Shown: positions 44,445 to 56,907, counted from the stretch's first letter. The stretch is 64,000 bases of DNA from Tissierellia bacterium (GCA_012519495.1 JAAYQA010000062.1:18764-82763), one strand, 5' to 3'. The notes: generated by a model not told the origin, from the letters alone. A program made the numbers and translations.

Positions 44445-45881
44445 ATGAATAAGCGGATGATCGTCCATACGATTGGGCGTATACTGCAAATCCAATCGCT
44501 ATTGTTTTTATTGCCCCTGTTTGTTTCGTTGTTTTACCGGGAAGGTACGGCAGGGAGCTGGTTGTTGTGCAGTCTGGCTACGCTTGCGATCGGTAAACTC
44601 CTGTCGTTTCGCCCGCCGGAAAAAAAAGTGCTGTATCCGAAAGACGGTCTGATTATTGTCACCCTTGTGTGGATCGCGCTTTCTGTTACCGGCGCGTTTC
44701 CGTATATGCTAACCGGCACCCTGACGGGATTTACCGATGCGTTTTTTGAGACGGTGTCGGGGCTTACAACGACAGGCTCTTCTATGATTGCCGATGTGGA
44801 AGCGCTTTTGCCTTCCATCATGTTTTGGCGCAGCTTTACCCAGTTTATGGGTGGCATGGGGATTCTTGTTTTTGCCTTAGCCATTATGCCCCGTGTGAAT
44901 AAGCGATCGTTTCAGATCCTTCGTGCGGAAGTGCCGGGACCGACGGTCGGAAAACTGGTCAGTCGGATCGGGACAACGGCAAAAATCCTGTACTCGATTT
45001 ATATCGGGCTGTTTTTACTGCAGATCGTCTTTTTGTTATTGGGAGGCATGGATTTTTTTGAGAGCGTCCTGATTTCGTTCGGCAGTGCAGGGACCGGGGG
45101 ATTTGCCATACGAAATGCCAATGTGGCACACTATAACTCCACGTATCTGGAAATGGTGATCGCCGTTTTTACCTGGCTGTTCGGGGTAAATTTTCAGCTG
45201 TTTTTTCTCCTCCTTCTGCGGCGGTTTCGCGTCGTGGCGGAAAACGAGGAATTACGGCTGTATATCCTAATCACGCTTGTGTCTACCCTAATCATCGCGC
45301 AGAATATTCTGTCCATCTCGGCAGGTCCAATAGAAGCGTACCGCGATTCCTTCTTTCATGTCAGTTCGATACTTACATCTACCGGCTATCGTACAGTGGA
45401 CTTAAACCAGTGGTCCTTGTTTGCCCGCATGATCCTGATGATTCTGATGTTCATCGGCGCCAGTGCGGGGTCGACCGCAGCCGGTATCAAAGTCGTGCGT
45501 CTGGTGATCATGATGAAAGGAGCCAGACAGGAACTGAAACGCTTTTTGCATCCGAACCGGGTCTTCCCGCTGACGCTCGACGGAAAGAAAATGCCGGAGT
45601 CTCTCATACGGGGTACCGGCGCGTATCTGTTTGTATATACGATGATGTTTTTGCTGTGCATGACGGTGCTTGCCGCACGGGAGCTCAATTTGCTGAATGC
45701 ATTTACAGCGACACTTTCATCGCTGAACAATATCGGGATGGAAATCATCGGCGGGGTCGTGGACTATGCTGCCCTGAGCGTGTTTTCCAAACTGTTTTTA
45801 TGCGTCATAATGATTATGGGAAGGCTGGAGATTTTCCCCGTGCTGATTCTACTTCTCCCATCGACCTGGCGCGAACATTAA
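44445..45881 (+). CDS. trkH: Potassium transporter subunit TrkH (copy 1)
   Basis: Pore-forming K+ uptake protein with four M1-P-M2 repeats over 478 residues. The P-loop filter regions are visible: SGLTTTGSS, FGSAGTGGFA, SSILTSTGYRT and SLNNIGMEIIGG. The glycine of each loop is present. It lies 14 bases after trkA with its own GGGGGG-type site. It is clearly paralogous to the next gene, sharing the IMPRVN(K/R)RS block after the first pore loop. Confidence 0.94.
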   Translation: MNKRMIVHTIGRILQIQSLLFLLPLFVSLFYREGTAGSWLLCSLATLAIGKLLSFRPPEKKVLYPKDGLIIVTLVWIALSVTGAFPYMLTGTLTGFTDAFFETVSGLTTTGSSMIADVEALLPSIMFWRSFTQFMGGMGILVFALAIMPRVNKRSFQILRAEVPGPTVGKLVSRIGTTAKILYSIYIGLFLLQIVFLLLGGMDFFESVLISFGSAGTGGFAIRNANVAHYNSTYLEMVIAVFTWLFGVNFQLFFLLLLRRFRVVAENEELRLYILITLVSTLIIAQNILSISAGPIEAYRDSFFHVSSILTSTGYRTVDLNQWSLFARMILMILMFIGASAGSTAAGIKVVRLVIMMKGARQELKRFLHPNRVFPLTLDGKKMPESLIRGTGAYLFVYTMMFLLCMTVLAARELNLLNAFTATLSSLNNIGMEIIGGVVDYAALSVFSKLFLCVIMIMGRLEIFPVLILLLPSTWREH

Positions 45882-45905
45882 TTCATACGGACGGGAGTCT
45901 TTTAT

Positions 45906-47348
45906 TTGAATATTCGGTATGTCATTCATTGGCTGGGAAAAATACTGTTATTGGAGGCGCTCTTTTTTCTTTTGCCGCTGACCGTCAGCTTTCTGTATAA
46001 GGAAGATCTGCTGGGAAGCTGGTTTTTGTGTGTGCTGATCGTTTTGGTTGTAGGGACATTGTTAACGCGTGTCAAGCCGCTTTCCGAGGCCATGTATGCC
46101 CGGGAAGGACTCAGCCTCACGGCCCTTTCGTGGATCTTTCTTTCGATATTCGGCGCCTTGCCTTTTCTTCTCACAGGCACCATACCGTCCTTTACCGATG
46201 CATTTTTTGAGACCGTGTCGGGATTTACCACAACCGGTGCCAGTATTTTACAGGAAGTGGAAAGCCTGCCGCATTCCATTTTGTTCTGGCGCAGTTTTAC
46301 GCACTTTATCGGCGGCATGGGGGTTTTAGTCTTTGCCTTGGCCATTATGCCGCGGGTGAACCGACGCTCGATTCATGTATTGCGGGCGGAGTCACCGGGG
46401 CCGGAAGTCGGTAAATTAGTGAACCGGCTCGGGAACACCGCGCGCATTCTGTATAAAATGTATATGGCCCTGACCGTGGTGCAAATCGTTTTGCTGCTGG
46501 CGGGCGGCATGCCGTTTTTTGACAGTGTGCTGATTGCCTTCGGGTCGGCGGGTACCGGTGGATTCGGTATAAAAAATACGAGCATGGCCTATTACAACTC
46601 CCCTTATCTGGATATGGTAGTGGGCACCTTTATCATTCTATTCGGGGTCAACTTCAATATGTACTATTTTCTCCTGATGCGGGAAACCAAACTCGTCTAT
46701 AAAAACGATGAACTGCGGGTGTATCTCGGGATTATTGTTGTTGCAACAATTGCGATCGCGCTTTCGATTGCGCCGATGTATGCACAGGACTGGAAAGCGT
46801 GGCTTGACTCGTACTTTCAGGTTGCCTCCATTATTACCACGACCGGCTATACCACGGCAGATTTTAACACCTGGCCGGCTTTTGCCCGCGCCATGCTCTT
46901 GCTGCTGATGTTTATCGGCGCGAGTGCCGGGTCTACAGGCGGCGGATTTAAGGTATCCCGCGTGGTTATTCTGTGGAAAGGCGGGGTAGAAGCGTTACGC
47001 CGGTCCATTCAGCCCAATCGGGTAAAACCACCGCTGATAGGGAGCAAGCCGATCCCCGACAGTCTGATGAAATCCGTCGGATTGTATCTGTTTGTCTATC
47101 TGCTGATTTTTGTGGTGGCGGTTCTTCTTCTCAGTCTGGATGATCTGGATCTGATCACCTCGTTTTCTGCCGTAGCGGCCACCTTTAACAATATCGGGCC
47201 GGGACTGGGCGCGGTTGGCCCCATGGAGAATTTCGGGCGTTTAAGTCCCTGGGCAAAACACCTTTTGTCTTTGTGTATGCTGTTGGGACGTTTGGAAATA
47301 TTTCCGATTCTTGTTTTGTTTGTACCGCAGAACTGGCGTCGAAATTAA
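45906..47348 (+). CDS. trkH: Potassium transporter subunit TrkH (copy 2)
   Basis: Second TrkH of 480 residues beside the first, with pore loops SGFTTTGAS, FGSAGTGGFGI, SIITTTGYTTA and TFNNIGPGLGAVG. The third and fourth loops differ from copy 1 (TTTGYTT against TSTGYRT; NIGPGL against NIGMEI), so the copies may differ in ion preference or affinity. The start is TTG at 45906 behind GACGGGAG. Only one trkA serves both, at least in this window. Confidence 0.93.
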   Translation: MNIRYVIHWLGKILLLEALFFLLPLTVSFLYKEDLLGSWFLCVLIVLVVGTLLTRVKPLSEAMYAREGLSLTALSWIFLSIFGALPFLLTGTIPSFTDAFFETVSGFTTTGASILQEVESLPHSILFWRSFTHFIGGMGVLVFALAIMPRVNRRSIHVLRAESPGPEVGKLVNRLGNTARILYKMYMALTVVQIVLLLAGGMPFFDSVLIAFGSAGTGGFGIKNTSMAYYNSPYLDMVVGTFIILFGVNFNMYYFLLMRETKLVYKNDELRVYLGIIVVATIAIALSIAPMYAQDWKAWLDSYFQVASIITTTGYTTADFNTWPAFARAMLLLLMFIGASAGSTGGGFKVSRVVILWKGGVEALRRSIQPNRVKPPLIGSKPIPDSLMKSVGLYLFVYLLIFVVAVLLLSLDDLDLITSFSAVAATFNNIGPGLGAVGPMENFGRLSPWAKHLLSLCMLLGRLEIFPILVLFVPQNWRRN

Positions 47349-47353
47349 GCAGA

Positions 47354-47382
47354 TTGTCAGTTTTCACGGCATTTGTTATACT
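47354..47382 (+). promoter_or_regulatory. Promoter of trpS
   Basis: TTGTCA (47354-47359), 17 bases, TATACT (47377-47382) with extended TGT. The start codon is 27 bases on, too close for a T-box leader. Confidence 0.8.
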
Positions 47383-47409
47383 GTCATGAGGAGATAGAAA
47401 GGAGTCGGC

Positions 47410-48399
47410 ATGAAGAAAAAAGTGGCATTCAGCCTGGTTCAGCCTTCCGGTGAGCTGACGATCGGGAATTATATCGGCGCGCTCCGGCAATTTCCTGCTT
47501 TGCAGGATTCATACGACTGCATGTTCGGCGTTGCCGATCTGCATTCGATTACGGTGCCGCAAAAGCCGGCCGATCTGCGAAAACGCACCAAAGAGGTCAT
47601 TGCCTATATGATGGCCAGTGGCGTGGATCCGGAAAAGAGTATTCTGTTTGTGCAGTCACAGGTACCGCTGCATGCGGAGTTGACCTGGGTTTTAAACTCG
47701 ATTACGTATATGGGGCAATTGTCCCGTATGACACAATATAAGGACAAATCGCAACGTTCGGAAGAAAACCTGAATGCCGCGCTGTTTACCTATCCGGTCC
47801 TGATGGCGGCAGACATTCTTTTGTATCAGTCGGATTTTGTTCCGGTCGGAGAAGACCAGCGCCAGCATCTGGAACTGGCCCGCGATCTGGCAGAGCGGTT
47901 TAATCACCGGTATTCGGATACCTTTACCGTACCGGAACCCCTGATCGGCAAAACCATCGGGAAAATTATGAGTTTAAAGAATCCGGAGATTAAAATGTCC
48001 AAATCGGATCCGGATCAGAACGCCTATATACTTTTGGCGGATGACAAAGATACGATTATCCGGAAAGTTCGCCGTGCCGTTACGGATTCATGCGGCGAGA
48101 TCCGCTATTCGGAAGAACAACCCGGCCTGATGAATCTGCTGAACATATACGCCGCTTTTACCCAGGAAGAGCCGCAAAAAATAGCTGGGCAGTTTGCACA
48201 TGCCTCCTATGCGGAATTCAAAGACGCCTTAGGGGAAATGATCGCACAGAGCCTGGCGCCGATGCAGGCTCGCTATCGGGATATTATGGCAAACGGGGAA
48301 GAACTGGAGCGGATCTATAAAGAAGGCGCAGAAAAAGCCTACAGTATCGGAAGAAAAACCTTAAGCAAAGTCTATCGAAAAGTCGGTTTTTTGCAATAA
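47410..48399 (+). CDS. trpS: Tryptophanyl-tRNA synthetase
   Basis: Class I synthetase charging tRNA-Trp, 329 residues, full length. The HIGH-type motif appears in PSGELTIGNYIGAL (position 12-25), the KMSKS motif in IKMSKSDPDQN (about 197). GEDQRQHLELARDLAERFN is also typical. AGAAAGGAG lies upstream. Unlike valS and thrS it has no T-box in front; a plain promoter is present. The stop overlaps the next start (TAATG). Confidence 0.96.
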   Translation: MKKKVAFSLVQPSGELTIGNYIGALRQFPALQDSYDCMFGVADLHSITVPQKPADLRKRTKEVIAYMMASGVDPEKSILFVQSQVPLHAELTWVLNSITYMGQLSRMTQYKDKSQRSEENLNAALFTYPVLMAADILLYQSDFVPVGEDQRQHLELARDLAERFNHRYSDTFTVPEPLIGKTIGKIMSLKNPEIKMSKSDPDQNAYILLADDKDTIIRKVRRAVTDSCGEIRYSEEQPGLMNLLNIYAAFTQEEPQKIAGQFAHASYAEFKDALGEMIAQSLAPMQARYRDIMANGEELERIYKEGAEKAYSIGRKTLSKVYRKVGFLQ

Positions 48400-48977
48400 T
48401 GAACGCAGCCAAAAGACAAAACACATGGGTGAATGTACCGAATCTGATCTCCCTGTTTCGGATTGTTCTGATCGGCATCTATCTGTATTTTTTCTACGGA
48501 AAAGGGGCCCGTGACCGGACGATCGCCATGGGGATTGTTTTGCTTGCCGGTTTGTCCGACGGACTGGACGGGTGGATTGCCCGCAAATGGAATCTGCAAT
48601 CCAAAGTGGGTGCAGCTCTCGATCCGCTTGCGGACAAACTGATGAGTATCACCGTATTTTTGACCTTTGTCCATGCGGGGTATATCCCTTTGTGGTTCTT
48701 TCTCGGAATACTCGTAAAAGAACTTGTTTTGATCGCAGGCGGTATCTGGCTGTATTTTACGGGACGGCATGCGTCAATCCCGTCTAATCTTTTCGGCAAA
48801 GCAGCTACCGGCATGTTCTATCTGGCTATCATTTTGCTTTTGTTCCCGGTGCCCGCCCTGCTAATCCGTTTGGTCTTCTTACTGGTGCTTCTTTTGAACT
48901 GGATCGCCCTCGGCTCCTACTTGCAACGGGCATGGCAATTGCTTCAGAAAGAGAATCACCCGCCAGATAATCAATAA
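48399..48977 (+). CDS. CDP-alcohol phosphatidyltransferase (PgsA/cardiolipin synthase-like)
   Basis: Membrane phospholipid enzyme, probably phosphatidylglycerophosphate synthase, joining CDP-diacylglycerol to an alcohol phosphate. The 192 residues have about five helices. The CDP-alcohol signature is complete: SDGLDGWIARKWNLQ, followed by GAALDPLADK, with all the metal-binding aspartates. The opening NVPNLISLFRIVLI is that of PgsA, but a class of CDP-alcohol cardiolipin synthases looks the same. Start at 48399 overlaps the trpS stop. Confidence 0.87.
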   Translation: MNAAKRQNTWVNVPNLISLFRIVLIGIYLYFFYGKGARDRTIAMGIVLLAGLSDGLDGWIARKWNLQSKVGAALDPLADKLMSITVFLTFVHAGYIPLWFFLGILVKELVLIAGGIWLYFTGRHASIPSNLFGKAATGMFYLAIILLLFPVPALLIRLVFLLVLLLNWIALGSYLQRAWQLLQKENHPPDNQ

Positions 48978-48978
48978 A

Positions 48979-49005
48979 AAAGCCGCTTGCTGAGGCGGCT
49001 CTTTT
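48979..49005 (+). terminator. Bidirectional terminator between pgsA-like gene and ppdK
   Basis: AGCCGC-TTGCTGAG-GCGGCT with A-rich 5' and CTTTT 3' flanks, between converging genes. Confidence 0.82.
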
Positions 49006-49012
49006 AATGGCT

Positions 49013-51655
<2,643 letters not shown>

Positions 51656-51853
51656 GAAATCCCTCCCGTACAGATATCTTTGTGTTATGTGTACATTATA
51701 CCCTGCAGGATCCGGCGTAAAGACAAACTAAAACGGACCTTTGTCTAACGTCTTCATTCTGCCTTGCATAATCTATATTCAGTTTAGTCCATTGAAGTGT
51801 TTGTGTCAATCATATTTGTATTTTGCAACCGCCGGTCATACACGGACGCGCTC

Positions 51854-51883
51854 TTGACAAAAGCGCACAGGCTTCCGTATACT
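51854..51883 (+). promoter_or_regulatory. Promoter of the valS T-box transcript
   Basis: TTGACA (51854-51859), 18 bases, TATACT (51878-51883). Confidence 0.88.
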
Positions 51884-51889
51884 GAGAGC

Positions 51890-52091
51890 AAACGAAGTAC
51901 AGAAGGAGTACGGTGCGCGCGCCTGCAGAGAGGAAATGGTCGGTGAAAATTTCCGGAAATGCGACACGGGAAGTCGTCTGTGCGTTGCCCGTTTTCGCTC
52001 ATGGCGTTATCCATGTTGAGCCGTGTCCTTGTGGCACGGGAATTAGGTGGTACCGCGATCGCTTCGCCCTATGCAGGGCGAGGCGATTTTT
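51890..52091 (+). promoter_or_regulatory. T-box leader (probably valine-specific) upstream of valS
   Basis: Stem I begins with AGAAGGAGTACGG. A GTC codon at 51973-51975 lies in a GGAAGTCGT context that fits a Val specifier. The T-box is AGGTGGTACCGCG at 52045-52057. The terminator stem has 12 bp (52059-52070 with 52075-52086, loop ATGC) and then five T. Uncharged tRNA-Val should prevent termination and raise ValS. Confidence 0.9.
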
Positions 52092-52108
52092 ACTTTTAAG
52101 GAGGAAGA

Positions 52109-54751
52109 ATGAAGAATCTGGAAAAAACGTATGATCCCCATCAGTTTGAAGAGCGGATCTATCAGCAATGGAAAGAATCCGGGAGTTTCCATACAAAAAT
52201 CGATCCGGACAAAACACCCTATACGATATCGATGCCGCCGCCCAATGTAACCGGGGCCTTGCATCTGGGGCACGCATTACAAAGCACGATACAGGATATT
52301 CTGACCCGTTATAAGAGAATGAAGGGTTTTGCTGCGTTGTGGGTTCCCGGAACCGATCATGCCAGTATTTCGACGGAAGCCAAAGTCGTGGAAAAGATTA
52401 CAGAAGAAGGAAAATCCAAAGAAGAACTCGGCCGGGACGGTTTTTTGGAAGAAGCCTGGGAATGGACGAGAAAATACGGCGGCCGGATCAATCATCAGCA
52501 AGAAAAGCTGGGCGTATCCTGCGACTGGGAACGCGAGCGATTTACCCTCGATGAAGGCCTGAGCCATGCGGTGGAAGAGCAGTTTATCCGCCTGTATGAA
52601 GACGGCTATATTTACCGGGGCGACCGGATTATCAATTATTGTATCGACTGCGGTACGGCGGTTTCAGATGCAGAAGTGGATCATGAGGATACAAAGGGAA
52701 AACTCTGGACGATCCGGTACCCGTATGCAAACGGCGAGGACGGCGGCATCGAAATCGCGACGACGCGTCCCGAAACCATGTTGGGCGACCTGGCCATCGC
52801 CGTGCACCCGGAGGATGCGCGCTATCAGGACCGGGTGGGAAAAACCGTACTCTTGCCTCTGGTCGGCCGGGAGATACCGATTATTGCCGATGACTATGTC
52901 GATCCGTCGTTTGGATCGGGTGCGGTAAAGATTACGCCTTCGCATGATCCGAATGACTTTCTGGTCGGCGAACGCCATGCTCTCGGGCAATGTAAAGTGA
53001 TCGATGAAAAAGGCCGGATCACGCAAGGCTATGCCTATTCTGGGCTGAGCCGGGAGGAAGCGCGCGCGGTCATCGTGAAAGATCTGACCGAACAGGGCTA
53101 TCTGGTTGAAACAAAAGAACACGATCATGCGGTGGGGCATTGTGCACGTTGCAATACGGTCATTGAGCCATTGATTTCCAAACAGTGGTTTGTCGCCATG
53201 AAAGAGCTGGCCAAAGAAGCCATGGAAGTCTATCAGGACGGACGCTTGCGCATTGTTCCGGAACGTTTCGGCAAAGTGTATATGAACTGGCTGGAGAATA
53301 TCCGCGACTGGTGCATATCCCGTCAATTATGGTGGGGACATCGTCTGCCGGTATACTATTGCGAAACCTGCGGCGAAGTCATCGTCCAGCGGGAAGCGCC
53401 GAAGACCTGTTCAAACGGTCATGCTACTATTGTGCGTGACGAGGATACGCTGGACACCTGGTTTTCATCCGCTTTGTGGCCGTATTCTACTTTGGGCTGG
53501 CCGGAAGAAACCGAAGACCTGCGCTACTTTTTCCCGACCAGCGTACTGGTAACCGGGTACGATATCATTTTCTTCTGGGTCATTCGCATGGTCTTTTCGT
53601 CCTTGTATTCTGTGGGCGAAGTGCCGTTTCATGATGTGTATCTCACAGGGATCATCCGTGATGCACAAGGACGGAAAATGAGCAAGTCTTTGAACAACGG
53701 AATTGATCCGTTGGAGATAATCGAAGAATACGGTGCCGATGCGCTCCGCTTTATGCTCGTCACGGGAAACAGCCCCGGAAATGATATGCGTTTCCATATG
53801 GAACGGGTGGAACATGCCCGCAATTTTGCGAATAAACTCTGGAATGCATCGCGCTTTGTACTATTATATGCAGAGGAAGGAAAAACCTATCAGGCAGATC
53901 TGTCTGCTTTGAAAACCGAAGACCGCTGGATCCTCAGCCGCCTGCGCGATACGATTGCGGATATGGATAAAAATTACGACAAATATGAGATCGGGCTGGC
54001 CGCTTCGCGTGTCTACGATTTTACCTGGGATACGTTCTGCGACTGGTATATTGAACTCATCAAACCCCGACTGCAGACAGAAGGCGAAGACAAAGACAAG
54101 GCGATGGGCGTACTGCTGCTGGTATTGGAAGAAATCCTGAAGCTGCTGCATCCGTTTATGCCGTTTATCACCGAAGAGATTTATGCACATCTGCCGCAAA
54201 CAAAGGGTCTTCTGATGAACAAAATCTTCATGGATGCAGAGAAACTGCCGGAAGATCCGGAGGCCGAAGACGCTATGAATCTCGTGATCGAAAGCATTAC
54301 GGCAATCCGGAATCTGCGCCAGGAAAAGAATATTTCGCCGCGCCGCAAGTCGGAACTGTTATTAATGGCAGAGGCAGAGGATGTGCACAAGAAGCTGGAT
54401 GAAAACAGGCAGCATCTGCTGCGCCTGGGTTTTGGTACCGATGTGTCTTTTGTGAAAGACAATGACGCGATAATCGACGGTTGTATGCCGATTGTGCTGC
54501 CGCGCCATAAAATCTACTTGCCCATGGCGGATCTGATGGATTTGGACAAGGAGAAAGAACGGCTGCAGGCGGAAATGAAAGAGTTGCAGGGGGAAGTCGG
54601 CCGTTTGGAGAATAAACTGGCGAACGAAAACTTTGTAAACAAGGCGCCGCAAAAAGTGGTGGACGGCGAGCGGGACAAGCTGCTTACGTATCAGAAACAG
54701 TTGGAAGAAACGCGGATCAGCTTGCAGAATCTGGAGGAAATGACGGATTGA
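52109..54751 (+). CDS. valS: Valyl-tRNA synthetase
   Basis: Class Ia synthetase charging tRNA-Val, 880 residues. The HIGH motif is in GALHLGHAL (about 50), the editing CP1 domain follows (TTRPETMLGDLAIAVHP), KMSKS is KMSKSLNNG (about 518), then the anticodon-binding domain. A C-terminal coiled coil of leucine-rich heptads ends the protein (DLDKEKERLQAEMKEL), the ValS-specific tail. Start follows AAGGAGG. Expression is T-box controlled, and folC overlaps its end. Confidence 0.97.
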   Translation: MKNLEKTYDPHQFEERIYQQWKESGSFHTKIDPDKTPYTISMPPPNVTGALHLGHALQSTIQDILTRYKRMKGFAALWVPGTDHASISTEAKVVEKITEEGKSKEELGRDGFLEEAWEWTRKYGGRINHQQEKLGVSCDWERERFTLDEGLSHAVEEQFIRLYEDGYIYRGDRIINYCIDCGTAVSDAEVDHEDTKGKLWTIRYPYANGEDGGIEIATTRPETMLGDLAIAVHPEDARYQDRVGKTVLLPLVGREIPIIADDYVDPSFGSGAVKITPSHDPNDFLVGERHALGQCKVIDEKGRITQGYAYSGLSREEARAVIVKDLTEQGYLVETKEHDHAVGHCARCNTVIEPLISKQWFVAMKELAKEAMEVYQDGRLRIVPERFGKVYMNWLENIRDWCISRQLWWGHRLPVYYCETCGEVIVQREAPKTCSNGHATIVRDEDTLDTWFSSALWPYSTLGWPEETEDLRYFFPTSVLVTGYDIIFFWVIRMVFSSLYSVGEVPFHDVYLTGIIRDAQGRKMSKSLNNGIDPLEIIEEYGADALRFMLVTGNSPGNDMRFHMERVEHARNFANKLWNASRFVLLYAEEGKTYQADLSALKTEDRWILSRLRDTIADMDKNYDKYEIGLAASRVYDFTWDTFCDWYIELIKPRLQTEGEDKDKAMGVLLLVLEEILKLLHPFMPFITEEIYAHLPQTKGLLMNKIFMDAEKLPEDPEAEDAMNLVIESITAIRNLRQEKNISPRRKSELLLMAEAEDVHKKLDENRQHLLRLGFGTDVSFVKDNDAIIDGCMPIVLPRHKIYLPMADLMDLDKEKERLQAEMKELQGEVGRLENKLANENFVNKAPQKVVDGERDKLLTYQKQLEETRISLQNLEEMTD

Positions 54752-56010
54752 ACAAAGAACAGGCATTGCAGTTTCTGGATGATCCGCGCCGTTACGGCGC
54801 GGATACAGACCCTGTACTGCTTCGCGCCGCACTGAAACGGCTGCGATCACCGGAAACCGGATATCCTGTGATTCATTTGGCCGGCACGAATGGCAAAGGG
54901 TCTACCGGTGCCTATTTGTGCCGCATATTATCCGAACACGGTGAACCGGCGGGACACTTTACCTCCCCGCATGTGCTGGATTTTCTGGAACGTATCCGCA
55001 TCAACAATCGAAACATAGACCCGGATCTTTTTTGCGATGCGGCCCGCTTTGTCAAAGAATCCCTGCAGGACATGCCGGGATTCAAGGACCTGCGGGCATT
55101 CAGTCTGCAGATGTTTACAGCCCTGGTTGCCTTCAGAAACGCCGGGGTCCGTTTTGCCGTGATCGAATCGGGTATCGGCGGGCGAGACGATGCAACCAAT
55201 GTATTGATTCCGCGGGTCAGTGTGATCACGCCGATCGGGATGGATCACATGGCCCGGTTGGGAAATACGGTGGAAGAAATTGCCGCGCATAAGGCCGGGA
55301 TTATCAAACCGGGTGTGCCGGTATTCTCTGCGCCGCAAACACCGGCGGCCGGCCGGATCATTACCGAAGCGGCCCGTGTGAACAATGCACCGCTGCATTT
55401 TTTGCCGGAGAGTCAGATTCGCATCATCCGATCCGACCCGGGAGAGACGGCCTTTATCTGGGAAAACCGGCTTTCTTTGAAAACCCGTATGGGTGGTGTG
55501 TATCAGGCGGAAAATGCCGGACTGGCGATTATGGTAGCCAGGCATTTGGTGCCGGATATAGCGGAAGAAGATCTGCAAGAAGCGGTATATGAAACGTCTA
55601 TGCCCGGACGCCGCCAGGTGGTGGCCGAAGATCCGGTGATCGTCGTGGATGGGGCGCATAATCCGCATGCAATACAGGCGTTTTGCAAAGAGCGCACAAA
55701 ACAAAGCAAAGAAACCGGTATTATCGGAATGATGGAAGACAAAGAAACCGAAGCGGTCCTGTCCCTTTGGCGAAACTGCTTTCATACTTTGTATCTTGTA
55801 CCGGTGCAGGATACCCGCAGTTGGCATCCTGTGCGCGTAAAGAGCGATTATTTTTTAGAAGATGACCATGTTGTGGCTTTTGCATCACTTAAAGAAGCGG
55901 TGCAAAAGGCAAAACAATCCGATACCGATGCGGTTTATATTATGGGTTCCTTGTATCTGGCAGGTGAAGCCTTGACCCTGTTTGCCGAAGCGGAAACGGA
56001 GGCAAAATGA
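54748..56010 (+). CDS. folC: Folylpolyglutamate/dihydrofolate synthase FolC
   Basis: Mur-ligase-fold enzyme that adds glutamate to folates (and may also make dihydrofolate). The 420 residues show the ATP loop VIHLAGTNGKGSTGAYL (about 48), HFTSPHVLDFLERIRIN, the IESGIGGRDDATNV block and PVIVVDGAHNPHA (about 297). The start is TTG at 54748, 10 bases after GGAGG and overlapping the valS stop. The valS-folC neighbourhood is common in Bacillota and puts folC under the valS T-box. Confidence 0.94.
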   Translation: MNKEQALQFLDDPRRYGADTDPVLLRAALKRLRSPETGYPVIHLAGTNGKGSTGAYLCRILSEHGEPAGHFTSPHVLDFLERIRINNRNIDPDLFCDAARFVKESLQDMPGFKDLRAFSLQMFTALVAFRNAGVRFAVIESGIGGRDDATNVLIPRVSVITPIGMDHMARLGNTVEEIAAHKAGIIKPGVPVFSAPQTPAAGRIITEAARVNNAPLHFLPESQIRIIRSDPGETAFIWENRLSLKTRMGGVYQAENAGLAIMVARHLVPDIAEEDLQEAVYETSMPGRRQVVAEDPVIVVDGAHNPHAIQAFCKERTKQSKETGIIGMMEDKETEAVLSLWRNCFHTLYLVPVQDTRSWHPVRVKSDYFLEDDHVVAFASLKEAVQKAKQSDTDAVYIMGSLYLAGEALTLFAEAETEAK

Positions 56011-56144
56011 ATCCCACCATTTTAGTACTGGCCATGCTGTTTATTATACTGATCAGTATGCAGTACACATTGAACAAAATCCTTTTTGAATTACGGCAGA
56101 TCCGGCGCTTCAAAGAGCGGGAGCCTGAAGACCGGTATGATTAG
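56007..56144 (+). CDS. Small 45-residue single-pass membrane protein, unknown
   Basis: Short gene between folC and the methyltransferase. The product starts MNPTILVLAMLFIILISMQY, a clear membrane helix, and ends in a charged tail (FELRQIRRFKEREPEDRYD). Start overlaps the folC stop as ATGA and its end overlaps the next gene by 8 bases, an arrangement that suggests a real translated gene rather than chance. No known small-protein family is recognised. Confidence 0.6.
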   Translation: MNPTILVLAMLFIILISMQYTLNKILFELRQIRRFKEREPEDRYD

Positions 56145-56907
56145 GAGCGCACAGCCCTATCAGATCTTTGCCCCGTTTTATAATGCCTGGCATGATGAAA
56201 GCTGGTATGAGGAGATCTTTCCTTTTCTTATGAAAGAAACAGGCCTTCGCCCCGGAGACCCGGTGTATGAAGGCGGATGCGGTGCCGGGCATTTGACGCG
56301 CCGTTTAACCGAGGCCGGTCTTCCGGTGTTTGCAAGCGATGCTTCCGGCGAAATGCTGCGCCTGGCTAAAAGAAGACTGGCCGGACAACCGGTGATCCTG
56401 CGACAGGAGGATCTTCGGTCCATGCCGATACGTAGAGGGTTTTCTGCTTTCATCTTTTGTCTGGATGTGATCCAGTATCTTGGGGAAAAGGAACTGCAGA
56501 CGCTTTTTGCAAAAGTGTATCGTTGTCTGCCTGAGGGCGGGGTGCTGGTCTTTGATCATCTACCGGAAAAACTGTTACGCCAACGGGCAAAAAGCCCCCC
56601 GATTTATTACGAAAGCGAAGGACGCCGTATGTGGTGGCGAACAGCGATCCGCGGAAAAACAGTGCGCTATGATCTCTTTTTTTGGCATAATGAAAAGAAA
56701 ATGTCTGAAACGCAGATCCTTAGGGTATACAAAAAAAGGGAGATACGCCGTTTGCTGAAGCAGACAGGAAACTGGGAGGTAAACGGATACGGCGGCTACG
56801 CCGATACTCCCATGCATGCATCATCGGAACGTTTTTGCTGGTTTGCCACAAAGCAATCCGCAGGTATGCAGGGTAAAGTAAACGACCCGATTATTTGTAA
56901 ACGTTGA
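56137..56907 (+). CDS. Class I SAM-dependent methyltransferase
   Basis: Methyltransferase of 256 residues with a Rossmann core. Motif I is VYEGGCGAGHLTRRL, followed by an acidic residue in FASDASGEML; FIFCLDVIQYLG and VLVFDHLPEKLL correspond to motifs II/III. The opening PYQIFAPFYNAWHDESWYEEIF is common in bacterial YqeM-like methyltransferases; the substrate is unknown. ATG 56137 is chosen over the open frame at 56086. The stop TGA (56905-56907) forms part of the next promoter. Confidence 0.82.
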   Translation: MIRSAQPYQIFAPFYNAWHDESWYEEIFPFLMKETGLRPGDPVYEGGCGAGHLTRRLTEAGLPVFASDASGEMLRLAKRRLAGQPVILRQEDLRSMPIRRGFSAFIFCLDVIQYLGEKELQTLFAKVYRCLPEGGVLVFDHLPEKLLRQRAKSPPIYYESEGRRMWWRTAIRGKTVRYDLFFWHNEKKMSETQILRVYKKREIRRLLKQTGNWEVNGYGGYADTPMHASSERFCWFATKQSAGMQGKVNDPIICKR

